The notes under the pieces are model-generated. The model did no database searches, was not told the origin of the DNA, and worked only from the letters and a program-made list of their open reading frames with translations. A stretch of 64,000 nucleotides of DNA from Brachypalpus laphriformis (lineage: Eukaryota > Arthropoda > Insecta > Diptera > Syrphidae), in assembly GCA_945910035.1 (NCBI GenBank), contig OX246754.1, positions 61,488,678 to 61,552,677 on the forward strand. The letters run 5' to 3'. Below, piece after piece: positions 1-10,034 of the stretch. Each line of letters starts with the position of its first letter. Within the stretch, counting starts at the first letter, position 1. The position numbers and the translations under genes were made by a program.

Positions 1-445
1 AAGGGCCGACCCTCGCCTGGCCAGATCATCAGCACGCTCATTACCCTCATGGTTGCCGTGCCCTAGGACCCAGATGAGAGTGATTCTCGAGTTAGTGCTT
101 TGTTGATTCAATTCAAACCGGCATTGCTTTACCAGTTTTCAAGAGATGCAAACCGCATCAATGGCCTTGATGGCAGCCTGGCTATCCGAAAAAATAGCGA
201 TATTGTGATTAGATGTTGGAAGATTGTTTAGCAGGCGGCAGGCTTCTTGAATCGCAAGAAGCTCCGCTTGGAAAACACTAGCAGAGTCTGGGAGACGGAA
301 AGACCTTGATATACCATATTCAGCTGGTTAGAGAAGATGCCTGCGCCGATTCCGCAGTCCATCTTCGAACCGTCCATGTATATCCCTATATCATAGTTGC
401 AGGTAAGGCTTCCGTTCTTCCATTCTTCTCTGAAAGGGAATTTTG
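1..445 (-). mobile_element. LOA/I-group LINE remnant, RNase H domain (cut by window edge)
   Basis: The reverse strand encodes the RNase H domain that follows the reverse transcriptase in LOA- and I-type non-LTR retrotransposons and degrades RNA in RNA/DNA hybrids. Reading down from 445: YMDGSK near 373 (first acidic residue), VFQAELLAI near 265, FSDSQAAIKAI near 187, then GNHEGNERADDLA at about 60-22. These are the four conserved RNase H blocks in the right order. The element continues past position 1, so its 3' end is not visible. No reverse transcriptase lies upstream within the window, so only a fragment remains. The closest relatives here are the pieces at 14138, 49669 and 62868. Confidence 0.8.
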
Positions 446-778
446 TTAAGAAGGATTTTCTGAATAATCACAATCCCTAAAAATACAAAAAAAAAAAGAT
501 ATAGCGATCAAAAATTCAGTCGTTGCGTTAAAAAATAGTTATAAATAGTGCACGAGTTTCAAGTTATACTATAAGAGCTAGCTCTGTTTATCACAATTAG
601 ACAAGAGATACGATAGTAATGTTAGCACTAAAAACAAGAATATAGTGATTTAAGAATTCAACCATCACAATAAAACAGAAAACGAAAATGTTGTGACTTC
701 AATTTCAATTGTCACTTAAAACTGATATGTAGCCACTTATATCACATACGTATTTATTTTTTGGGTTTTAGTAAAGCA
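446..778. other. AT-rich spacer, no gene seen
   Basis: AT-rich sequence with an A-run near 485-499 and no coding pattern on either strand. It may include the start of Jockey A's truncated ORF1 region, but I cannot place that boundary. Confidence 0.4.
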
Positions 779-905
779 CAACCATGCCAACAAGGACCTA
801 TCGGAATTAAAAGATATGATCAGACAATTAGTTAATCAAATGTCTAACATGATGAATATTCTAACCCTATTGGTAACCAAATTAAGTGGACAAAATGGAC
901 AATAA
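779..905 (+). pseudogene. Jockey A ORF1 (Gag-like), C-terminal tail only
   Basis: The frame runs into the stop at 903-905 and ends with a leucine/methionine-rich helix-like segment (NMMNILTLLVTKLSGQNGQ). ORF2 starts at 895 inside it, so the two frames overlap by 11 nt. Jockey D has a comparable ORF1 tail with a 1-nt stop/start overlap at 12662. The nucleic-acid-binding zinc knuckles expected upstream are absent, so the gene is truncated. Confidence 0.6.
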
Positions 906-2112
906 AACCCTAAAAATATTAGCTTGGACTGCAAACGGCCTAAATCAGCACGCTCGAGAACTCAAACAGTACATAATCGAGAAAAACATTGACATCTTAT
1001 TTATATCAGAAACACACTATACAGATAAGAGTTTCCTAGGAATCCCTAACTACAATATTCATATCACAAATCATCCCCATAACAAAGCACATGGAGGAAC
1101 AGCAATAATAATAAAAAAAAATATAAAATACTTTGAACTCGAAAAATATGAAAAAGAACATTTACAAGCAACTACTCTTCAAATCACAGACATCTACGGA
1201 CCACTAAATATATGCGCTATATATTGCCCCTCTAAATATAGAATAAGCACTGAACAGTACGACAACTTCCTGAAAACACTAGGACAACGCTTTATTGTTG
1301 GGGGCGACTTCAACGCTAAAAACAAAATATGGGGCTCAAGACTTACTAACAAAAAAGGGCAAAATTTACTAGACGCCATGAAAAAAAATAAATGCACACA
1401 CCTTAGTACAGCTGAGCCCACGTACTGGCCTACAGACAGAAAGAAAATACCGGACCTAATAGATTTTTGTATAATAAAGAATATAAAGCAAGACAACATT
1501 AATATAAAATCACAACATGAATTATCTTCAGACCATTCACCGTTACTGATTGATTATTCCAACTTACCAACCCCATTAACTATTATAGCAAAAATATATA
1601 ATAACAGAACCGATTGGGATACATACATAGAAATACTGCAACAAAGATTAAACCTAAATATATCACTCAAGACACCAAATGAAATCGACAGTGCCATAGC
1701 ATATCTTAAGGACTCCATACACGACGCGGCAATTAGGGCAACGCCACAACTTACTAAAAAGAAAGGCCTACATTTTACCCCTAAAAACATTCAAGACAAA
1801 ATTATTGAAAAAAGAAAAATAAGAAAATTATGGCAAACATACAGACATCCGGATTTTAAAAGAAAGCTAAACAAATTAACCAAAGACTTTAAAATGCTAT
1901 TGAAGAAGAGCGAACAAAAAAGAATTGACACTTACCTAAAAAACCTTTCAGCTACCGAATCGACAAATTACGATTTGTGGAAAACTACTAAAAACCTAAC
2001 TAAAGCAAAAACACACAGACCACCAATAAAGAAAACACACAACACCTGGGCCAGAACTAATGCTGAAAAGGCACAATTACTCTGTGATCATTTTAAAAAC
2101 ACAAACAAATAA
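895..2112 (+). pseudogene. Jockey A ORF2, endonuclease half
   Basis: N-terminal apurinic-type endonuclease domain of a Jockey-clade ORF2, which nicks the target DNA to prime reverse transcription. Motifs in order: TANGLNQH, SETH (catalytic Glu), HGGTAIII, GGDFNAKN (Asp/Asn), WGSR, PTYWPTD, PDLIDF and SSDHSP (Asp-His). The domain fills roughly the first 230 residues and is followed by a basic linker. The ATG at 895 is chosen because it overlaps the ORF1 stop and gives the normal distance to the first motif. The frame closes at 2112 in the linker, about 50 bp before LINE B starts; a frameshift near 2108 restores similarity for some codons. Confidence 0.85.
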
Positions 2113-2196
2113 CAAAAACAACTCCCATCTACCTCCTGAAAGTGAACCAGTATTAATGAACCAGATCTGATTTTCTCATCCGACCCCCATAATTCC

Positions 2197-3686
2197 TTGG
2201 TTACCGCGAGTAACCATCTTCTCTGCACCCTAGACCAATATCACCCCTCTCTAGCTCTTGCCTTTTCGTATGAAAACGTCAACATTACCGTTGATTCTGA
2301 GAACTCTCTCTCTTTCAACTTCCGCAAAGCTGACTTCGTTAAACCTAACAACCTACTCAATAGCATAAATTTCAGCCTCTTCCTAAACATTAACACACCC
2401 ATTGATATCGCGCTCGTACTCTTCTACACAGCAATCTTAGACTGTCTTCTCCAATCTGTCCCTTATCTGCCTCGAAAAAACTGCTCATCATCACCTTCTT
2501 GGTATAATAAGGAATTGCGTGCGTATGGAAAACTTACCTGGTATCCAAATCTGCCTCAGATTATGCATATTACCAGCAAGCTAACTCCCGCTTTTCCATC
2601 CTCTGCGAATCCCTCTATCTCGAATACCTCGATAGAATGCAATTAAGTCTAATCACTGACCCTAGGCGCTTTTACCAATTTATGAACGTCGAAAGAAAGT
2701 CCGACGGCTTTCCTTCCACTCTAAAATTACTTAATACTTCATCTGCTGACCCTAAAGTAATCTCCAACCTCTTTGCAACCTTTTTCAGCCAATCGTATAG
2801 TGAACATGTACACGAACCGGACCTAGATTTTTTTTCCTACCTGAATAACTGTCCTCAAACCTCTCTAGCTTCAGTCGACATTAGGTCTGATATTGTGCGA
2901 GAAAAAATTAATAGGCTCAAAGATGACTTCTCCCCTGGTCCCGATGGTCTGCCCGCCATCTTACTAAAGCAATGTGTAGATGTCCTGTGTCAGCCCATTA
3001 CAACTCTATTTCGTCTCTCACTCTCTCAAGCCGTTTTCCCAAAATTATGGAAGGACTCTTTTATTTTCCCTATCCATAAAAAAGGCAGTAAAAACGACAT
3101 TTCTAACTATAGACCCATAGCCAAGCTTTCCTCTATCCCTAAACTCTTCGAAAGCATTGTCTACGACTCACTGTATTTCCACTGCAAATCCATTTTTTCC
3201 CCACAACAGCACGGTTTCTTAAAAAGTAGGTCCACTACGACTAACCTGACCGAATTCGTTTCCAAAACACTACAAGCATTAGAGAAAGGTAATGAAGTGG
3301 ATGTCATTACCACCGACTTCAGCAAGGCCTTTGACAAAATCTGTCACTTAACAATTTACCTTATACTTAAAGCCCTCGGTTTCCCACCCTCTTTCATTTC
3401 ATGGCTGAGATCGTACCTAGAAAAACGCCAGTACAGGGTCCTCTTCAGATTTTCAGTCTCTGACCCCATTAACGCCACTTCAGGGGTTCCTCAAGGCAGT
3501 CATCTTGGTCCGCTGATCTTTGTCTTAACTATAAACGATGTTGGTCACGTCATAAAAGACTCTGATCTGTCTATTTACGCGGATGATATGAAAATCACTA
3601 AGGTAATATCTACCCCCACCGATTCTCTCTTACTTCAAATCGATCTAAATTCATTTCACACATGGTGCGACAAAAACTTTCTATAA
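2197..3686 (+). pseudogene. LINE B reverse transcriptase
   Basis: Two overlapping frames (2197-2646 and 2637-3686) form one original ORF broken by a frameshift near 2640. The first holds the endonuclease end and linker. The second holds RT: SPGPDGLPA (fingers), SNYRPIAKLSSIPKLFE, QQHGFLKSRSTTTNL, TDFSKAFD (first catalytic Asp), SGVPQGSHLGPL and SIYADDMK (catalytic Asp pair). All three catalytic Asp are present, so RT was lost through frame breaks rather than active-site change. The frame stops at 3686, with a further break before the C-terminal piece. Confidence 0.8.
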
Positions 3687-3710
3687 TTTAACGTCGCCAA
3701 ATGTCAATCC

Positions 3711-4403
3711 ATGACATTCTCTCGTAAACGCCTCCCCCCATCCCTCAGAACCTATTACTTTCTTAGCGAGCCCGTTCCCTCAGTCTCCTCTATATGCGAT
3801 TTGGGTATTATTTGTAACAGGGAGCTAAACTTCCGTTCCCATATTGATCATATTGTACACAAGGCCAATTCTTCTCTCGGTTTCATAAAACGCTGGTTTA
3901 AAGAATTTTCAAACCCTTACGTTTCTAAATCCCTTTATATCACCTTTGTCAGACCACTCCTGGAATACGCCAGCCAAGTTTGGTCACCTTATCACAACAT
4001 ACACTCCCTTAGAATCGAAGGTGTGCAGCGTAGGTTTATCCGGTTTGCCTTATGCGGTCTCCCATGGGCCGACAACTATATCTTACCTCCCTATGAAGAC
4101 CGGTTAAAATTAATTAACCTGCAAACCCTTACAAAACGTCGCGAAGTCGCTGACATACTTCTTGTGCACCAATTATTAACCGGTATGATCGATTCCACCG
4201 CACTACTGGAAATGATTTCCCTTCGCACTAACCCTCGAAACCTCAGGTCCGTACCGCTCTTTCTTCTCCCTCACCACCGCACCAACTACGGAAATTTCGG
4301 ACCAATTTCCAGAATGTTACGCCTGGCAAATAACTCACAGAACACCCTAGACTTTCATTCGAGTCTATCCGCCCTTAGAAAGTCCCTGTACACCTCTTCA
4401 TGA
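3711..4403 (+). pseudogene. LINE B, C-terminal ORF2 piece
   Basis: Continuation of the LINE B polypeptide after the palm domain: the thumb-like part with DLGIICNRELNFRSHIDHI, SLGFIKRW and the RPLLEYASQVWSPYH block typical of CR1/Jockey-group ORF2, then QRRFIRFAL and the usual C-terminal helices, ending at a natural stop. It is shifted relative to the upstream RT by a small indel near 3690. Confidence 0.75.
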
Positions 4404-4639
4404 ACTAACCAGTCCCAGTTCCCTCTCTAGTTTTTAAGATAGTTTTTAAGACCTAGTTTAATAAAAAATGTGTGGGCCCCCAGGTGCCCAACAAAAAAAA
4501 AAAAAAATAAAAAAAATAAAAAAAAAAAAAAATTTTAAGCTTAGAGTTAAGGTCCCTCGTTGTTAGTTCTTAAGTTTAGATTTAAGCTTGCTTGTATTAA
4601 GCTAAATAAATAAATAATTAATAGACCTATTAAAAAAAT

Positions 4640-6005
4640 GACCACAAACGAAATAATTAACATGATTCAAAAAAATACAAAAAACAAAAAGTCACCTGGA
4701 TATGACCTAGTAACAGCTGAACTACTAAAACAACTTCCTAATAACGCCTTTGTATATATAAGAAAGATATTCAACTCAATAATCAGACTGAAATACTTTC
4801 CGACAGTATGAAAAGTAGCACAAATAACAGCAATTCCGAAACCAGGAAAGGACGAAACACAAATGTCTTCTTACCGACCTATAAGCCTCCTCCCATTATT
4901 ATCAAAGATATTCGAAAAATTAATCTTCAAACGACTAGAACCCATACTCAATCAAAATCGACTAATCCCCGACCATCAATTTGGATTCAGACGCCACTAT
5001 TCTACGATCCAACAAGTGCATAGGGTAACAAATCGAATCGCAGCAGACATCGAAAAAAAAACTACAACCTAGCAGTTTTTCTCGACATTGCCAAAGCATT
5101 CGACCAAGTCTGGCATGAAGTTCTCCTACATAAACTAAAAAGACAATTACCTTCCGATTTCTACATGCTTATGAGAAGCTATATTCCTAATAGATACTTT
5201 TATGTAAAATTTGACGACGAATATTCCATGTTGAGTCAGATGGATGCTGGAGTACCTCAGGGAAGCGTTTTGGGTCCACTCCTTTATCTTTTATTTACTG
5301 CAGGTATGCCAACTTCAATTGATAACACTTCACTCGTAGCAACTTTTGCAGACGATACTGTCCTTCTATCATCAGACCAATGCTTGATTACAGCAGCAGA
5401 AAAATTACAACGAAATATCGACAACTTATTCATATGGTCTACCACCTGGGGCATCAAAATCAACGAAGAAAAGACAGTACATGTAATATACACTACACGC
5501 CAAATCAAAGACCACTACTCACTTACACTTAACAATAAGATAATAAAAATTGAAAACAATGCTAGATACCTGGGAATCCACATCGACCAAAAACTTACCT
5601 TGAGAACTTAAACTTAAATTCGGACAACTTTACTGGCTCCTTATCAAAAATTCACAACTATCACTTCAAAACAAACTTTTGATATATAAAACCATAATCA
5701 AACCTATCTGGACGTACGGTATTGAAATCTGGGGTGTTTCTTGCAAATCAAGCCTGCAAATCATACAAAGACTACAATCAAAAATCCTTCGAACAATAAC
5801 AAATGCAGACTGGTACTTAACAAACGACGATATTCATCGAGATCTTGGCATGCAGACCATAAGTGAAGAAATAAAGGAAAAAGAAACAAAATACCAACAG
5901 CGAATATCTCAACACAACAATAACCAAATAAACTGCCTACCACTTTTAGAATTCAACAATACTCGAAGATTAAAAAGACTAAGACCACTTGATTTAATAG
6001 TATGA
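4640..6005 (+). pseudogene. Jockey A ORF2, reverse-transcriptase half
   Basis: The ORF2 remainder after LINE B: KKSPGYDLVTAELL (fingers), SSYRPISLLPLLSKIFEKL, DHQFGFRRHYSTIQQ, DIAKAFDQVWH (first Asp), AGVPQGSVLGPLLYL, ATFADDTVLL (Asp pair), INEEKT, YLGIHID, then the C-terminal IIKPIWTYGIEIWG and NADWYLTNDDIHRDLG blocks, with a natural stop at 6005. It is interrupted by an in-frame stop near 4809 and small indels near 5070 and 5610. Catalytic residues are kept. Confidence 0.85.
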
Positions 6006-6211
6006 AAATAAGAACTTCCAATAATTATACGTAACCGTTTTTTGGAAAAATGGTAAAACATACCATATGTATTCAAAGACACTGAATAGTTTCAAGTCCA
6101 CCTTAAATGTTTTCTGTAAAAAAAATTTCTTGTTGCTCAAATATTTGAGATGTTAAATAAATTGGGACATTAAAAAAAAAAAAAATAAATAAAGCGTTAT
6201 AAAATTCGACA

Positions 6212-7166
6212 TCAATCGCTGGCATCCATGGCATCAATATCGGCTATTTTCTCCTTGCATAAAAGAGATATTCCCATAACTGTGTTTAATACTTTTGGGA
6301 GACCAACTCTTTTCTGTGTATTCGTTTTTGACGAACATTTTTTTATTTTAGGAATTACAGACACGATGTGTAAGCCTGCATCCTCACCGTAGCTCTCATG
6401 ATATTTAATGTTCCATATTTCGTTGCAACAATTTCTTTAACTTTGCAGTAGGGCATAAAGCACAATCCCTCTAAAGCTCGACTGTAGTTGAAAAAATCTT
6501 TTAAACTGCATTGCATTATATTCAACTTGACATTTTCGTAGTTCATAGCTTTAAGTTCACGAATAAGTGACAATGGGCTATAGGGCAGCATCCAACTCTT
6601 GTATTCTCGAGTGTCCAGGCGCAAAGTACCATTGTTGAACTGATTTAATATGTGGATGTTCCTCCAAGAACTTAAAAATGGCTAATGATGTTATTCGGTT
6701 TTTATTTTGGGGAATACAAGAGTCGGACCATAGTATGATTTCATTTATATCGGCATTATCGGCAATTGCAGCTTTAATAGTCTTTATTAATCCACTTGCA
6801 ATATCATTGCCGCTTCTCCCACTTTGGGACTCGTACCAGAGAGAGCAATAAGTGGTTTTGTTCCTATTACAATACCCTGTTATGTTATACAAATTCAGTT
6901 TTCGCTTATAATAAAAATTGGAGACATTTGAGTGGGGTAGTGTAAAAACACTTTGTAGATCATACAAAACGATTGCCGTTTTAGGATTTATATTCACCGG
7001 GTCTTCCTCTCGACGGATCTTTGCCAGTTTATTTAAATTCCGATATTCTACATACCTAATTTTTGCTTCTTCAGTCGGATTTGCGGTGTTGTTAAATCAT
7101 GTGCAAAGGTCACACAAATCTTTTCTTGGCTTGTAAAAAGTCAAATTGTATTCCTCATTGAAGATT
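6212..7166 (-). pseudogene. Transposase-like gene, C-terminal part
   Basis: Minus-strand piece of a protein family that is repetitive in insects and that I believe is the one annotated DUF7869 (from memory, not searched). It reads like an RNase H-fold transposase: a KPRKDLCDLC cysteine pair near 7130, then YDLQSV (Asp), a YKRKLNLYNITGY segment, ILWSDSCIPQNKN (Asp), APGHSRIQELDA (Glu), and DFFNYSR downstream. A frameshift near 6600 splits it, and it ends in a plausible stop at 6212-6214. The N-terminal part lies at 12785-13717 on the same strand, separated by LINE insertions. Confidence 0.6.
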
Positions 7167-7210
7167 TTTCTAGAGATATTTTTTTATTTTTTATTTTTTT
7201 ATTTCCCAAT

Positions 7211-7225
7211 GCAGTAAATACATCT
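7211..7225. repeat. Target-site duplication of RTE-1 copy 1 (left)
   Basis: The 15-bp sequence gcagtaaatacatct is present here and, identically, at 9798-9812, immediately outside the two ends of RTE-1 copy 1. Confidence 0.9.
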
Positions 7226-9797
7226 TCTTCTTCTTCTTCCTTTTATCAGCGAGGATATGATCCGAAAACAAGGGATCACAATCCTCCCACTTCACCGCAT
7301 TTCTACTGATCCGCCTGTGGGGTTCGCCTATTTGACCTCCAAAAATATCGGCATGCCTGCCGATTTCGGATCACTCGGTTACTGAGGCCAATGAAATGCC
7401 GATGTCGTCGCATTTGTCTGATCCAGGCATTTATAGGCCTGCCTCCCCTACCCCGCGATATCTTCGGAATGTTCATTGATATTGCCTTTTTAACAGGATT
7501 CAAATGATCTGTTCTTTGAATGTGGCAATAGCAGCTGAGTCGGTTGCGCTCCATCTTTTATACGAAGGCTTCCTTGATGTGAAGGCTTCCATGGATCTTC
7601 GAACTTCTTATTCGATCAAGCTTTGTCACTCCTGCTGTCATGCGAAGCATCTTCATCTCAGCTGCCCTTAATTTACTCTCATACTTTTTGTACATCGTCC
7701 AACATTGTGAACCGTGTGTGAGCGCTGGACGTACAACTGCGGTGTAGAGCCTTCCTTCCAGCTTAGGGGACATTTTTCTGTCACAGAAGATAGCGACATT
7801 TTCTCGCCACTTCATCCACCCTACGCTTACACGATGATTGACGTCGTCATCACAAGTTGCTTTCCTATTGATCATAGATCCCAGATATTTGAACTTTTCG
7901 CACTTGGGAAGCACTGTTCCATTAAAATAAATGTTTGGATTATGCCTGAGTGGATCAGAGAACGGGCAGCACAAGCACTCTGTCTTTTCGGAACTTATGC
8001 GATACTCATTTTCCTCCAAAACGTCCACCCACACATCAAGTGCTCGTTGCAGGGATGTAGAATCCTCACTTATGATGGCTCCATCGTCAGCAAAGAATAA
8101 CTGATGTACCTTGGGGTCCATCACTTTACCTTCAAGCAGATAACCAAGGACTGTAATAAAGAGCAAAGGACTTAAAACGCTTCCCTGGTGTACCCCGACT
8201 TTGATTGGGAACTCTTCGGTTACTCCAGCGGGGCATCTTACTTTTGTCTTTGCTCCTTCGTACATGTCCATAATCATCTGCACATAGGTTTCTGGAACCC
8301 CTCGATGTCTTAGCGCCACCCATGTCAGATCTCGTGGTGGTCTGTCGAATGCCTTTTCAAAGTCAAGCAATACAATATGCAAATCCCTTAAGGAATCACG
8401 ATGTTTTTCCATTATGATCCTTATACTTTGGATTGCATCTGTGGTTGATTTACCCGAGACAAACCCGCACTGATCATCAGATAGCCGTATTATTTTTCGC
8501 AGTCGGCCACCTAATACCCGCTCAACGATCTTCATGGTGTGTGACATCAGCTTGATCGAACGGTAGTTATCACAGTTTCGCGTATCACCCTTCCCTTTGT
8601 ATACAGGGAGAAGGTAACTTTCCCTCCATTGATTCTGCATTGGGTCACCTCTCACAAATTTGGAGATGAGAATTCTGAGCCATCTGAACCCTATATCTCT
8701 CATCTTTTTCCAGAACTCAGAGGGCATCTCGTCTGGCCCAACCACTTTTCGTTTTTCCAGTATTTGACCGCCTCACTAACTTCTTCGACTGTAATGTCGG
8801 GTATTTCTTCACAGTTAGGGGTGGCTCTTGGAAAGTATAGCCGGGGAAACTGTTCATTTAAAAGTTCTTCACAATACTGCCGCCACCTCTGCAGAATTTT
8901 GTCGTCATCCACAAGAAGCTGGCCATGAGCATTGCTAATGAACTTTGGCGAACGAATCTCCTGAGCATTCTTCCTTCTTTGGGCGGCTATTTTGAAGATA
9001 ATGGCGCTCTTGTTCATATTGTGTCTTCGCAGCTCCTGGATAGCGTGGTCTCCAGCTCCCGATACAGGCCCTCCGTACTCTCTGCTTGAAGCGAGCTTTT
9101 TCGTCACTATTATTAGTGGAGCACTTTGACCAAGCTTTGAAAGCCGCTTTCTTCTCATTTATCACTTTCTTAGCTTCATCACTCCACCACCATGTTTCTT
9201 TGGCGTGTTCATGGTGGCCTTTTGAAGCTCCTAGCAGTGATTTGGCCTTCTTTAAGTAAGTTCGCTGTAGGGAATCCCACATATTTTGTGCTCTGCACTC
9301 TTCATCCTCAGCTCCGTTGATGAAAACAAAAGCCTCGCCTTTTTCTTTGTCCAGATTGTACCACTTGATTTTCTCAGAGACCCTTGTTTGTTTGCTTTTC
9401 TTCGGTGTTTTCATACAAATTTCGGTTAGCAGGAGACGGTGTTGCCGAGCGATTGCCTCTTCCAGGATCACTTTGCAATCTTTTACCCGAGGCTTCATGA
9501 AACTGGCTACCAAATGGTAGTCAATCTGAGTTTCATCTCCACCACTGCTGTAAGTGATCAGGTGTCGGCTTTGGTTGATGAAGATGGTATTTAACACGAT
9601 AAGACCGTGTGATTTGCACATGCAAAGGATGTCCTCACCAGGAAGGTTCCTGCTGCCATATCCTAGTCCTCCATGGCAGTCTTCATAGTCTTCGTTTGAT
9701 TTCCCGACATGTCCATTCAAATCTCCTCGAACAAACAGAAATTCTTCCTTTGGGATGTTCTTAAGGAGATTGTGGAAATCTAGCCAAAAATACATCT
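7226..9797 (-). mobile_element. RTE-clade LINE, family RTE-1, copy 1 (5' truncated)
   Basis: Minus-strand RTE-type element starting inside the endonuclease and ending in CTT/GAA repeats at about 7226-7240. Its endonuclease has the GDLNGHVG form typical of RTE elements, whose proteins are often mislabelled craniofacial development protein 2. Compared with full-length copy 2 (37360-40692), the 5' break falls at the bases encoding FWLDFHNLL. A perfect 15-bp target duplication flanks it, so this is a real insertion. Confidence 0.9.
7303..9797 (-). pseudogene. RTE-1 copy 1 endonuclease/reverse transcriptase ORF
   Basis: Three frames (9810-8935, 9158-8700, 8745-7558) plus a C-terminal piece (7554-7303) make up one ORF with frameshifts near 9080, 8740 and 7556. 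Order: endonuclease end (GDLNGHVGKSNEDY, ETQIDYHLV), linker, RT fingers, RNCDNYRSIKLMSHTMKIVE, CGFVSGKSTTDAI, LLDFEKAFDR, VGVHQGSVLSPLLF, LFFADDGAII (both palm Asp kept), YLGSMINRKA, and the C-terminal LSCYCHIQR...RGRGGRPINAW block. The sequence is very close to copy 2 and retains about 45 codons near YLGSMI that copy 2 has lost. Confidence 0.85.
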
Positions 9798-9812
9798 GCA
9801 GTAAATACATCT
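9798..9812. repeat. Target-site duplication of RTE-1 copy 1 (right)
   Basis: Second, identical copy of the 15-bp gcagtaaatacatct. It marks the 5' end of RTE-1 copy 1 and returns to the Jockey D 3' UTR. Confidence 0.9.
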
Positions 9813-10034
9813 GTCTTAGAAAAAGACATCTAATATTTGTTTTTACAATTTGAATTTTGCGATTTAATTTGGACTAAGTGCCCATTGTTCTTAGCCTTTT
9901 TCTAGGAATCTTAAACTTAAAAACAGTTTAACAATTAAACAGTTTAAACAATTATGAAACGAGTAAAGTAATTATAATATGTTAGAAATTTAATTTTTTC
10001 ATATTTGGGATGTTTTAGTATGTTGACCTTGTGG

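Larger units (their letters stand above)
2163..4617 (+). mobile_element. CR1/Jockey-group LINE 'B', inserted in Jockey A
   Basis: A 5'-truncated LINE that starts in the last part of its endonuclease. It has a reverse transcriptase with the TSGVPQGSHLGPL block and YADD palm motif, a C-terminal region, a 3' UTR, A-rich runs at 4490-4531 and an AAAT-type tail at about 4602-4617. Imperfect 10-bp flanks (ttaatgaacc at 2153-2162, ttaatagacc at 4618-4627) are a plausible target duplication. LINE G (53277-56565) belongs to the same broad group. The exact clade needs a tree. Confidence 0.75.
779..6195 (+). mobile_element. Jockey-clade LINE 'A', split by LINE B
   Basis: A non-LTR retrotransposon on the plus strand. 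It holds the last codons of ORF1 (to 905), ORF2 endonuclease (895-2112), a foreign LINE (about 2163-4617), the rest of ORF2 (4640-6005), a short 3' UTR and an A-rich tail at about 6172-6195. The ORF2 halves fit together across the insertion: the linker breaks after about 2160 and the finger region resumes at about 4620. The element is 5' truncated, because only the end of ORF1 is present. Jockey D (7178-12780) is the same family in the opposite orientation. Confidence 0.85.

Noticed and set aside
7714..8100. Long plus-strand reading frames across the RTE-1 and other LINE regions as separate genes
   Set aside because: They lie antisense to conserved RT blocks, have no recognisable domains and no independent start or promoter.
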